64,000 bases of DNA, taken from the NCBI RefSeq assembly GCF_011043525.1, contig NZ_JAAKGO010000004.1:1-64000 (forward strand). The letters run 5' to 3'. The position numbers and the translations under genes were made by a program. The stretch is from Sphingobacterium sp. SGG-5. GTDB taxonomy: Bacteria > Bacteroidota > Bacteroidia > Sphingobacteriales > Sphingobacteriaceae. Numbering within the stretch: the stretch's first letter is position 1; the number at the start of each line of letters is the position of its first letter. Under the pieces are notes generated by a model, which saw nothing but the letters and a program-made list of their open reading frames with translations, was not told the DNA's origin and did no database searches. This document shows, in pieces, positions 35,825-42,528 of the stretch.

Positions 35825-36322
35825 TTAATTTGAAATTACTTCTTTTTTCAATTTTGCTTTTTCTTCACTGGATTTTTGTATCTGGCAATGTTGGCAGATT
35901 CCATATAGATTAAGGGAATGGTGCTTGATGTCAAATTTCAAGAGGTCACCGATCATCGTCTGTATCTGGTGAATGCGGGGGTCGCAAAACTCGACGACTT
36001 TGTTGCATTCAATACAGATCACATGGTCGTGTTGCTTATACCCATACGATTTTTCGAATTGAGCCATATTCCGGCCAAACTGATGCTTCGTCACTAAGTC
36101 ACACGATACCAGTAGCTCTAACGTATTATAGACCGTGGCACGGCTTACCCGGTATTTTTTGTTTTTCATGTGGATATAGAGTGACTCCACATCAAAGTGA
36201 TCATTTCTCGAATAAATCTCTTCCAGAATAGCATAGCGCTCCGGCGTTTTCCTTAGATTTTTGTTTTCTAAGTATGCTTCGAAGATCTTTTTGACCGTTT
36301 CGTAATTTTCAGCTTGATTCAT
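35825..36322 (-). CDS. fur: Fur family metal-dependent repressor
   Basis: DNA-binding regulator of 165 residues. The winged-helix region has [13 protein letters not shown] and the recognition segment [18 protein letters not shown]; the dimerisation domain has [16 protein letters not shown] and a C-terminal LYGICQHCQ, giving two CxxC zinc pairs. Residues after 150 are charged and probably disordered. Whether it is an iron (Fur), zinc (Zur) or peroxide (PerR) sensor is unclear. The fur-purA-rel neighbourhood is one I recall from other Bacteroidota. A consensus -7 box lies 20 nt upstream. Confidence 0.88.
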   Translation of the reverse strand: MNQAENYETVKKIFEAYLENKNLRKTPERYAILEEIYSRNDHFDVESLYIHMKNKKYRVSRATVYNTLELLVSCDLVTKHQFGRNMAQFEKSYGYKQHDHVICIECNKVVEFCDPRIHQIQTMIGDLLKFDIKHHSLNLYGICQHCQIQKSSEEKAKLKKEVISN

Positions 36323-36331
36323 GTTATCCTT

Positions 36332-36349
36332 TTGCTTACAGCAAACTTA
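36332..36349 (-). promoter_or_regulatory. fur promoter with small palindrome
   Basis: TAAGTTTG on the minus strand (36349-36342) is an exact -7 match 20 nt before the start codon. A TTTGC/GCAAA inverted repeat lies immediately downstream and overlaps it, a possible operator for autoregulation. Confidence 0.45.
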
Positions 36350-36382
36350 CCAATTTCTATTGTTATTTCGTAGTCATATTTT

Positions 36383-36426
36383 TTGTCCTCTATGCCGGAC
36401 GGGGTTGTCCTCTATGCCAGACGGGC
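36383..36426. repeat. Tandem duplication of a 22-bp unit
   Basis: Two adjacent copies (36383-36404 and 36405-36426) of a unit beginning TTGTCCTCTATGCC and differing at two positions. It lies in the 534-bp noncoding stretch between fur and rel. Confidence 0.9.
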
Positions 36427-36428
36427 AT

Positions 36429-36452
36429 GGCACTTGGTATCGGCCAAGTGCC
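36429..36452. repeat. Perfect 9-bp inverted repeat
   Basis: GGCACTTGG (36429-36437) and CCAAGTGCC (36444-36452) with a 6-nt loop, directly after the 22-bp tandem repeat. A second inverted pair, CAGATGC at 36472-36478 and GCATCTG at 36508-36514, follows. The set looks like a composite intergenic repeat; the frame of 97 codons through it is not protein-like. Confidence 0.8.
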
Positions 36453-36674
36453 CAAGCCTCGTCGCTGTGCCCAGATGCTACTAAGCTAATGCTTTCTCCT
36501 ACAAATCGCATCTGGACAAGGCGACATTTTAGGAATTTGTGCGGGTTCTGCTTGTCTTCTCTCAAATCTCATGTCTCACATCCTTATCATCCTATAACTT
36601 CTGGAATCTCATAACTTCCATAACCGTGTAACTATTTAACCTCAATACTAACCCGTCTAAAGAAAAGCGGCCTA

Positions 36675-36792
36675 GGATACTGTAGCGTAAAAAATAGAAG
36701 AAGTCCGATAAGAATGGATTTAAGAAGTGCAGCGAAGCGGAACGGCTCAAATACATTCCGGACTTTGAACTATTTTTAGCGTAACAGTATCC
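36675..36792. repeat. 118-bp element with ~33-bp imperfect terminal inverted repeats
   Basis: The ends 36675-36707 and 36759-36792 are imperfect inverted complements (outermost GGATACTGT/ACAGTATCC and the inner AAAAATAG/CTATTTTT and AGTCCG/CGGACT blocks match). The interior is non-coding. It resembles intergenic repeats I recall from Sphingobacteriaceae genomes, but copy number cannot be tested here. It could be a MITE or a folded transcript. Confidence 0.7.
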
Positions 36793-36808
36793 AAGCCTTG
36801 ACTTTTTG

Positions 36809-36834
36809 CTTCTTTTTGGTCAAGCAAAAAGAAG
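36809..36834. repeat. Perfect 10-bp inverted repeat near the rel 3' end
   Basis: CTTCTTTTTG (36809-36818) and CAAAAAGAAG (36825-36834) with a 6-nt loop, 22 nt past the rel stop. It may act as the rel terminator, though the tail after the stem on the minus strand is A-rich rather than T-rich. Confidence 0.6.
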
Positions 36835-36856
36835 GGCCCTCCCGGCCTAAGGGAAC

Positions 36857-39064
36857 TTAATTCTCCGACTCATACCGTGATACACTGGTGATACCCGGTA
36901 CAACCTTCAAGTGATTGATCAGATTCTCCAGTTGCTTGATATTATTCACATGCACCATAATATTGCCTTCGAAGATACCCTCGTTGCTGAATATCGCCAG
37001 CGAACGGATATTCACTTTAAACTCCTGCGAAATGACCGTCGTCAGTTTGTTGATCAAACCCACATCGTCAATACCGATAATCCGTATACCCGTCAAGAAT
37101 GACGTTTCCGGTTGCGACGAAGCCCATTTTGCTTTTAATATACGGTAACCATAGTTGGCCATCAGTTTCGACGCATTTGGACAGGAGGTGCGGTGGATTT
37201 TTATACCGTCATTGACCGTAAGAAAACCAAAAATATCATCACCGGGTATAGGATTACAACAAGGTGCAAGCGTGTAATCGATCTTTTGAAGATCATCGCC
37301 GATCAAGATCGTGTCGCTATCCTTTTTGTTCAGCTTTTCCACCAGCCCCGTCACATGCGATGAAAAGTTGTTGTTGGTATTTTCCGGTACTTTCTCACTC
37401 GCTGCATACTCCCGTAAATTCTTCATGTCGATTACACCCTTGGCGACATTAAAAAAGAGCTCCTGCGAACTGGGATATTTAAAGTAGTTTGCGATCTTAT
37501 TGATATTATCCGTATTGTACGTGATTTTCAGTGACTTCAGCTTACGTTCGAGGATTTCTTTCCCTTCTTCCGCCACGCGGCGTTTTTCCTCCTTCAGTGA
37601 GGAGCGGATCTTCGACTTAGCTTTTGCCGTCACGACAAAACTCAGCCAGTCTTCCTTCGGCGTCTGCTTGTTCGATGTAATGATCTCCACCTGATCACCA
37701 TTCTGTAAAGGATGGCTAAGCGGTACAAGCTTATGGTTCACCTTCGCGCCAATACATGTCGCCCCAATATCCGAGTGTATTTCAAAGGCAAAATCCAATG
37801 CTGTCGCCCCGTTCGGCAGCTGTATAAGCGTTCCTTTCGGCGTGAAGATGAATATCTCATCCGAGAAGAGATTCATTTTGAAGTCATCCAGAAAATCAAG
37901 CGCATTCTGCTCCGGATTGCCCAGGATGTCCCGCACTTTCTGTATCCACTGATCCAGCCCGTTGTCTGAATTCGATTCCTTGTACTTCCAATGTGCTGCA
38001 AACCCTTTTTCCGCAATTTCGTTCATACGTTTGGTCCGGATCTGCACTTCCACCCATTGTCCCCTCGGACCCATCACCGTCGTATGTAAGGACTCGTAAC
38101 CATTTGCTTTCGGCGTAGATATCCAGTCGCGTAGACGGTCCGGATTTGGACGGTATAGGTCTGTTACGATAGAATATACCTTCCAGCACTCCGTTTTCTC
38201 TTTCTCGTCCACTGTATCGATGACGATACGGATCGCAAACAGGTCGTAGACCTCTTCAAACGGAATGGACTTCTTGCGCATCTTGTTCCATATCGAATGG
38301 ATAGACTTCGGTCTGCCGAAAATTGACGCTTTGATACCCTGTTCCTCCAAAATCTCCTGTACGGGCGCAATAAAATCAGCCACGAATTTTTCCCGTTCCG
38401 TCTTCTTTTCGTTCAGCTTCTTGGCAATGAATTTGTACGTGTCCGGATCTGTGTATTTCATGGAGAGATCCTCCAGCTCCGATTTTATCGCATACAATCC
38501 CAAGCGGTGCGCCAGCGGCGCATAGAGGTAACTCGTTTCGGACGCAATTTTAAGTTGCTTATGGCGGGCCATAAACTCCATAGTCCGCATATTGTGCAGG
38601 CGGTCGGCTAGTTTAATGAGGATTACACGTACGTCATCCGCCAATGTCAGCAACATTTTCCGAAAATTCTCCGCCTGTAGCGAACTATTGGGGTCGAAGA
38701 CACCCGATATTTTTGTCAGGCCGTCGATGATCTTCGTTACTTTCTTTCCAAAGCGGGCTTCAATTTCTTCCAGTGTAATCTGGGTATCTTCCACCACATC
38801 ATGCAATAGCGCACAGACAATAGACGTTGTTCCCAAACCGATCTCTTCCGCAGCAATCTGTGCTACTGCAATCGGATGATAGATATAAGGTTCGCCCGAT
38901 TTCCGCCGCATATCCTTATGGCTCTCCAATGCAAGGTCAAAAGCTTTCCTGATTTCCTGTTTGTCACCCCGCTGCAACGTCGGTTTACACGCCCGCAACA
39001 ATGCCCGGTATCTTTTTCGTATTTCCTTGCTTTCTGCCTCTATATCAATCACATAGTCTCCCAT
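36857..39064 (-). CDS. rel: Bifunctional (p)ppGpp synthetase/hydrolase
   Basis: Makes and degrades the stringent-response alarmone. The 735-residue protein has an N-terminal HD hydrolase domain (His63 in YHP, HD pair at 88-89 in LLHDVVEDT), a synthetase domain (about 250-370, with RDWISTPKANGYESLHTTV and EVQIRTKRM), a TGS domain (about 405-470, IFIFTPKG), a zinc-finger-like region (APCCNPIPGDD) and a C-terminal ACT domain (about 660-735). Both catalytic halves look intact, so it is a Rel/SpoT-type bifunctional enzyme. It starts 144 nt from the divergent DUF4294 gene. Confidence 0.96.
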   Translation of the reverse strand: MGDYVIDIEAESKEIRKRYRALLRACKPTLQRGDKQEIRKAFDLALESHKDMRRKSGEPYIYHPIAVAQIAAEEIGLGTTSIVCALLHDVVEDTQITLEEIEARFGKKVTKIIDGLTKISGVFDPNSSLQAENFRKMLLTLADDVRVILIKLADRLHNMRTMEFMARHKQLKIASETSYLYAPLAHRLGLYAIKSELEDLSMKYTDPDTYKFIAKKLNEKKTEREKFVADFIAPVQEILEEQGIKASIFGRPKSIHSIWNKMRKKSIPFEEVYDLFAIRIVIDTVDEKEKTECWKVYSIVTDLYRPNPDRLRDWISTPKANGYESLHTTVMGPRGQWVEVQIRTKRMNEIAEKGFAAHWKYKESNSDNGLDQWIQKVRDILGNPEQNALDFLDDFKMNLFSDEIFIFTPKGTLIQLPNGATALDFAFEIHSDIGATCIGAKVNHKLVPLSHPLQNGDQVEIITSNKQTPKEDWLSFVVTAKAKSKIRSSLKEEKRRVAEEGKEILERKLKSLKITYNTDNINKIANYFKYPSSQELFFNVAKGVIDMKNLREYAASEKVPENTNNNFSSHVTGLVEKLNKKDSDTILIGDDLQKIDYTLAPCCNPIPGDDIFGFLTVNDGIKIHRTSCPNASKLMANYGYRILKAKWASSQPETSFLTGIRIIGIDDVGLINKLTTVISQEFKVNIRSLAIFSNEGIFEGNIMVHVNNIKQLENLINHLKVVPGITSVSRYESEN

Positions 39065-39211
39065 AAGAACCCGATCTAAATTTCGTTTTTTTGTAAAATT
39101 TCTTTAACTTTACTAGTTAGATGAATATATGATAGATCTTTGTCTATCTTTATAAGATAAATATACACAAAATAAATTCTTTTCAGAAGCAGGCATAAGT
39201 TAAAAAATGTG

Positions 39212-39871
39212 ATGTGTAGTGGAAAATCGATAATGGGGTTGCTGATGATGGTGCTGTTTTCCGTGAATGGATGGGGGCAGGAGGGGGCTATACATCCACC
39301 GCTGACGATGCCGCATTACGGCGCGGGCGAACCGGATGTGGTGGCTTTCTACCCGACGACCACATTGGACGATGGGGAGATTGTGCCTTGGTTTCTGATT
39401 GAAGAAGTTGTCGTCCGGGCGGTACGGGAATGGAAGAGTAAAGACGAGCGGCTGCAGTACTTTCGGCTGAAAAGAAATGTATTGCGTGTGTTGCCGTATG
39501 CGATATATGCACAGAAGCGTTACGATCAGCTGCACAGGGAACTCGCACTGGCTTCGTCTCGGCGGGAAGAGCGCCGGTTGGTCAAGGCCTGTGAGGCCGA
39601 GATCAAGGAAAAGATCAATACCGAGGTGAAAAACCTTTCGGTATCGCAGGGCAAAATATTGATTAAGCTCATTGAGCGACAGACCGGCCATACGAGTTAC
39701 GATCTGGTGAAAGATATGAAAGGTGGTATAACGGCTTTCGTTTACCAAGGTGTTGCCCGTCTCTTTGGCCATAACCTGAAGTCGACATACGATCCGCAGG
39801 AAGATTTTATGATCGAAAATATTATACGGGAATATGAGGTCATCCGACCGATCAACAAACCGTATCAATAG
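39212..39871 (+). CDS. DUF4294 domain protein, secreted
   Basis: Predicted periplasmic protein of 219 residues with a short signal peptide ending near FSVNGWGQ. Its body (DGEIVPWFLIEEVVV, RLKRNVLRVLPYAIYAQKRY, LIKLIERQTGHTSYDLVKDMKGG and YDPQEDFMIENII) matches DUF4294, a Bacteroidota family of unknown role. ATG 39212 is preferred over GTG 39209; an internal ATG at 39233 is also possible. It is 20 nt upstream of bshB1 and probably co-transcribed. The 222-codon frame on the opposite strand is a shadow. Confidence 0.85.
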   Translation: MCSGKSIMGLLMMVLFSVNGWGQEGAIHPPLTMPHYGAGEPDVVAFYPTTTLDDGEIVPWFLIEEVVVRAVREWKSKDERLQYFRLKRNVLRVLPYAIYAQKRYDQLHRELALASSRREERRLVKACEAEIKEKINTEVKNLSVSQGKILIKLIERQTGHTSYDLVKDMKGGITAFVYQGVARLFGHNLKSTYDPQEDFMIENIIREYEVIRPINKPYQ

Positions 39872-39891
39872 GTTTTATTTTAAAGTTAAAC

Positions 39892-40623
39892 ATGTCTGAT
39901 ATACAATTTGATTTATTGGTAATGACGGTGCACCCCGACGATTCGGAGCTGGGTGCGGGAGGTACAATTGCAAAATATGTAGCTGAAGGTAAAAAGGTCG
40001 CGGTCGTCGACCTGACGCGTGGCGAATTGGGAACACGAGGTACCGCAGATACGCGGGCTGCAGAAGCTCAGGCTGCTTCGGAGATCCTCGGAATAGCGGC
40101 ACGCGAAAACCTGGGACTTAAAGACGGCTTCTTCCGTAACGATGAAGACACCCAACGGATTGTTATCCAAGCGATCCGTAAATACAGACCGGAAATCATC
40201 ATTACCAATGCGTTGGACGATAGGCATCCCGACCACGGCCGTGCCAGCAAGCTGGTATATGATTCGGTTTTCTTATCCGGTTTGCGGCGTATTGTTACCT
40301 ACGACGAAAGTGGGGCAGAGCAAGAGGCCTTTCGGCCGAGGCTGCAACTGCAACTTATTCAGGATAAATATATACAGCCGGATATTATAATGGATATTAC
40401 TCCCTTTTGGGATGTTAAAGAACGCGCAATATTGGCTTACACTACGCAGTTTAATGCGTCGAACGACGACGATGGACCGCAGACCTATATTTCCAATCCC
40501 GGTTTTATGGAATCCACCCGCGCACGCGCACGCGAACTTGGACGGAATATACAGGTTCAGTTTGCGGAAGGTTTTACCTCCCGCAAGATTTTAGGGGTGG
40601 GAGATATCTTTGATTTGCTGTAA
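39892..40623 (+). CDS. bshB1: Bacillithiol biosynthesis deacetylase BshB1
   Basis: Zinc-dependent deacetylase that removes acetate from GlcNAc-malate in bacillithiol synthesis. The 243-residue protein has the LmbE-family metal motif HPDDSE (residues 14-19), LTRGELGTRGT, NALDDRHPDHGR (third ligand) and the C-terminal EGFTSRKILGVGDIFDLL end typical of BshB1. The presence of bshB1 implies that this organism uses bacillithiol. It follows the DUF4294 gene on the same strand. Confidence 0.93.
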   Translation: MSDIQFDLLVMTVHPDDSELGAGGTIAKYVAEGKKVAVVDLTRGELGTRGTADTRAAEAQAASEILGIAARENLGLKDGFFRNDEDTQRIVIQAIRKYRPEIIITNALDDRHPDHGRASKLVYDSVFLSGLRRIVTYDESGAEQEAFRPRLQLQLIQDKYIQPDIIMDITPFWDVKERAILAYTTQFNASNDDDGPQTYISNPGFMESTRARARELGRNIQVQFAEGFTSRKILGVGDIFDLL

Positions 40624-40699
40624 TTTGTGCTATACAACGTATGGAATGCAGACTGCCTGTTGTTTAAGTTTAATTATGTAAATAAATTTCGTTAATCAA

Positions 40700-40729
40700 T
40701 TGGTCTTTTAGTAAAAATTATTATATTTG
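40700..40729 (+). promoter_or_regulatory. Promoter of the 66-residue gene
   Basis: TATATTTG at 40722-40729 matches the -7 consensus exactly, with TTGG at 40700-40703 about 18 nt upstream. The predicted start is only a few bases before the ATG at 40739. Confidence 0.6.
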
Positions 40730-40738
40730 ACGCTAATT

Positions 40739-40939
40739 ATGGTAAATATACCACGATTGGTTGTTTATACTACGGATCTGCAACGCATGACAGGGCAGAG
40801 TGAACGTTCGTGTCAACGTCTATTGAATAAGATCCGTGATATGTTTGGATTAGAAAAGCGACAGCTTGTTACCGTTCGTCATGCCTCAGAATATATGGGG
40901 GTACCGGTAGCGGAAATTACACGGTTTATGGAGTTGTAA
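40739..40939 (+). CDS. Small helix-turn-helix-like protein, 66 residues
   Basis: Starts MVNIPRLVVYTTDLQRMTG and contains two helical segments (SERSCQRLLNKIRDMF and HASEYMGVPVAEITRFME) resembling the compact DNA-binding fold of excisionase/MerR-like small proteins, common as short uncharacterised genes in Bacteroidota. No other domain. The ATG at 40739 is chosen because the frame's earlier TTG overlaps the -7 box. It is a single-gene unit: own promoter just upstream and a strong terminator 56 nt after the stop. Function unknown; DNA binding is inferred. Confidence 0.75.
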   Translation: MVNIPRLVVYTTDLQRMTGQSERSCQRLLNKIRDMFGLEKRQLVTVRHASEYMGVPVAEITRFMEL

Positions 40940-40994
40940 CTTTGTCCAAAACTGACTCCGGGTAGTCAGTAACAACACCCAGACATCTTATCTT

Positions 40995-41032
40995 ACCGTG
41001 ACGGTAGTAAACCAAAACCGTCACGGTTTTTT
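40995..41032 (+). terminator. Intrinsic terminator of the 66-residue gene
   Basis: Perfect 11-bp arms ACCGTGACGGT (40995-41005) and ACCGTCACGGT (41017-41027) followed by a T run to 41032. Strong, plus-strand. The rest of 41033-41220 holds no recognisable gene. Confidence 0.92.
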
Positions 41033-41220
41033 ATTTCTGCACGCTCTTTATTCTTTTCTCCTTTCCAGTTTCATGCTTGTATTCTCCTCCTACAAGGGAT
41101 TTCTGTCGGATTTTTATTTCTCTTGAGTGTAAATAATTTTCTTATCATTGCTAATTTTCCGACAAAAGCGACAAATTCGCCAAAGCCGCCAATTCCGACA
41201 GAGCATTTAAAATTCATATC

Positions 41221-41259
41221 TATGTTTGTCATGTCAAGGGAAAGGTACCGCTCTTGACA
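41221..41259 (+). promoter_or_regulatory. HU-like gene promoter and leader inverted repeat
   Basis: TATGTTTG at 41221-41228 matches the -7 consensus exactly. Just downstream, TGTCAAG (41232-41238) and CTTGACA (41253-41259) form a perfect 7-bp inverted repeat in the leader, 44 nt before the ATG, either an operator or a leader hairpin. Confidence 0.5.
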
Positions 41260-41302
41260 CGGAGTAATAAATACATTTTGAAACATTTAAAATTTAAAAA
41301 TC

Positions 41303-41689
41303 ATGGCAATGAAATTCAATGTGATTGAAATCGCAAACCCAATGGATCCGGAAGGACCTAAAAAGTTTTATGCACGTCCTGTGCACACTGGTGAAGTATT
41401 ATTAGAAGATTTGGCGTCGGATATTTCCTACGCTTCATCCATTAACGAATCTGATGTCTATGCCGTATTACAGAGCTTGATCCGTGAAATAACTCGATAC
41501 ATCGCTCTGGGCTATATCGTCCGATTGGGTAATATGGGGTCTTTCCGCTTAGGATACAACAGTAAAGGCAGCGATACGGAAGAAGAAGTGTCTGCTTACA
41601 ATATCCAGCGCAAACGTCTTCTTTTCAGTCCAGGCAAGCGGATAAAGGATGCATTGACGTTGTTAACTTTTAAGAAAAACGATCAATAA
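41303..41689 (+). CDS. HU-like DNA-binding protein
   Basis: Protein of 128 residues of the Bacteroidota HU-related family. It has a short extra N-terminal strand region (KFNVIEIANPMDPEGPKKFYARP) before the HU core (TGEVLLEDLASDISYASSI, VLQSLIREITRYIALGYIVRLGNMGSFRLGYNSKG), ending in a basic tail. It probably binds or bends DNA as a nucleoid protein, or is specialised for a subset of sites. A strong terminator follows 22 nt after the stop. A second ATG is two codons in. Confidence 0.88.
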   Translation: MAMKFNVIEIANPMDPEGPKKFYARPVHTGEVLLEDLASDISYASSINESDVYAVLQSLIREITRYIALGYIVRLGNMGSFRLGYNSKGSDTEEEVSAYNIQRKRLLFSPGKRIKDALTLLTFKKNDQ

Positions 41690-41711
41690 TTTCTTTAGCA
41701 ACAGTTGAATT

Positions 41712-41743
41712 AGCCGGTGTCCTTTGGGCATCGGCTTTTTTTT
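41712..41743 (+). terminator. Intrinsic terminator of the HU-like gene
   Basis: 11-bp stem (41712-41722 with 41726-41736, two G-U pairs), 3-nt loop and a run of eight or more T. Confidence 0.92.
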
Positions 41744-41763
41744 GCCCTAAAAAAGGCTAAAAA

Positions 41764-41860
41764 TGGGTTAACCCGATTTTTAAACGGGTTAACCCAAATA
41801 AAAAAGCGCCTAACCGAGTTTTGAAAGTCGCTTAGGCGACTTTTCTAAACGACCTAAGCG
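41764..41860. repeat. Cluster of nested palindromes
   Basis: TGGGTTAACCCG (41764-41775) and CGGGTTAACCCA (41785-41796) form a perfect 12-bp inverted pair, and each arm contains the self-complementary GGGTTAACCC. Next comes a hairpin with 8-bp arms AAAGTCGC (41824-41831) and GCGACTTT (41836-41843). Related words CGCCTAACCGA, TCGCTTAGGCGA and CGACCTAAGCGA recur through 41807-41861. No coding frame is present. Placed between the HU-like terminator and the end of the methyltransferase-like gene. Confidence 0.85.
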
Positions 41861-41926
41861 AATTTGAAAAGTTGATTTTTGATACTTTTTGGAAGATTTT
41901 ATTTTCTTATTAGGATAAATTTAACC

Positions 41927-42487
41927 TCAAAAATATCGCCTCACTTTCTTACAGTACGCATTAAATTCTTCACCGTATTGTTGTACCAGAAATTTTTCCT
42001 CCTTTAATACCTGTTGATGAAATCTTGAAGTAGCAATGAAAACATATAGCAGTAGTATCCAACTTGGATACATCAAAAACTGTCCAATAAGCATAATTGC
42101 AAAAGATACATAAATAGGATTTCGGCTGACGGCAAAAGCACCCGTTGTAATTAATCCTTGGTCGGTGTTCTCAATCAAGCCAACGCGAAAACTTTTTTGA
42201 AATGATATCATGGTCCACAGGAAAAAGAGGAATGCGGTTAGACAGGCTAATGCACCTAACCACCAGAAGAGCCCTTCGATCTGAAAAAGCTCTTGACCTT
42301 TAATCGTCGGTAAATGAAAAGTGTGGGCTACAATGAGGTAAAAATAAAAGAGGGCAAAGGGCAAAATAAGGAAGTCCTTTTTGTCTTTCTTACCAAATTC
42401 CATGGCTTCGATACCTTGTTTCCGTAGCATGAACGTCCGCACAAGTACCAGTACAATAAACAAGATAATCGTAATTATTCCAACCAT
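41927..42487 (-). CDS. Isoprenylcysteine/phospholipid methyltransferase-like membrane protein
   Basis: Integral membrane protein of 186 residues with about five hydrophobic segments. The C-terminal half has the ICMT/PEMT signature: GAFAVSRNPIYVSF, then LKEEKFLVQQYGEEFNAYCKKVRRY, where the SAM-binding site lies in family members. Bacterial relatives methylate small or lipid substrates; the actual substrate is unknown. It is a single gene on the minus strand, 41 nt after the beta-helix protein gene. Confidence 0.85.
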   Translation of the reverse strand: MVGIITIILFIVLVLVRTFMLRKQGIEAMEFGKKDKKDFLILPFALFYFYLIVAHTFHLPTIKGQELFQIEGLFWWLGALACLTAFLFFLWTMISFQKSFRVGLIENTDQGLITTGAFAVSRNPIYVSFAIMLIGQFLMYPSWILLLYVFIATSRFHQQVLKEEKFLVQQYGEEFNAYCKKVRRYF

Positions 42488-42528
42488 TGAGCGTTCTTTT
42501 ATAAGGGAAATTTACATAAAATTTTGGA

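Noticed and set aside
36375..36430. CRISPR array
   Set aside because: Only two adjacent copies without spacers and no cas genes; it is a simple tandem duplication.
36321..36614. 97-codon plus-strand frame
   Set aside because: It runs through tandem and inverted repeats between fur and rel, has no protein-like composition and no promoter or ribosome site of note.
39200..39868. 222-codon minus-strand frame
   Set aside because: It is fully antisense to the DUF4294 gene, whose frame has a signal peptide and family motifs; the antisense product is low-complexity and basic.
41071..41286. 71-codon minus-strand frame
   Set aside because: It overlaps the promoter and leader of the HU-like gene on the other strand, and no domain or signal is seen.
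41764..41861. Integron attC-like reading of the palindromes
   Set aside because: GTTAAC and CCTAAC words recall attC core sites, but there is no paired R'/R'' geometry, no cassette and no integrase in the window.
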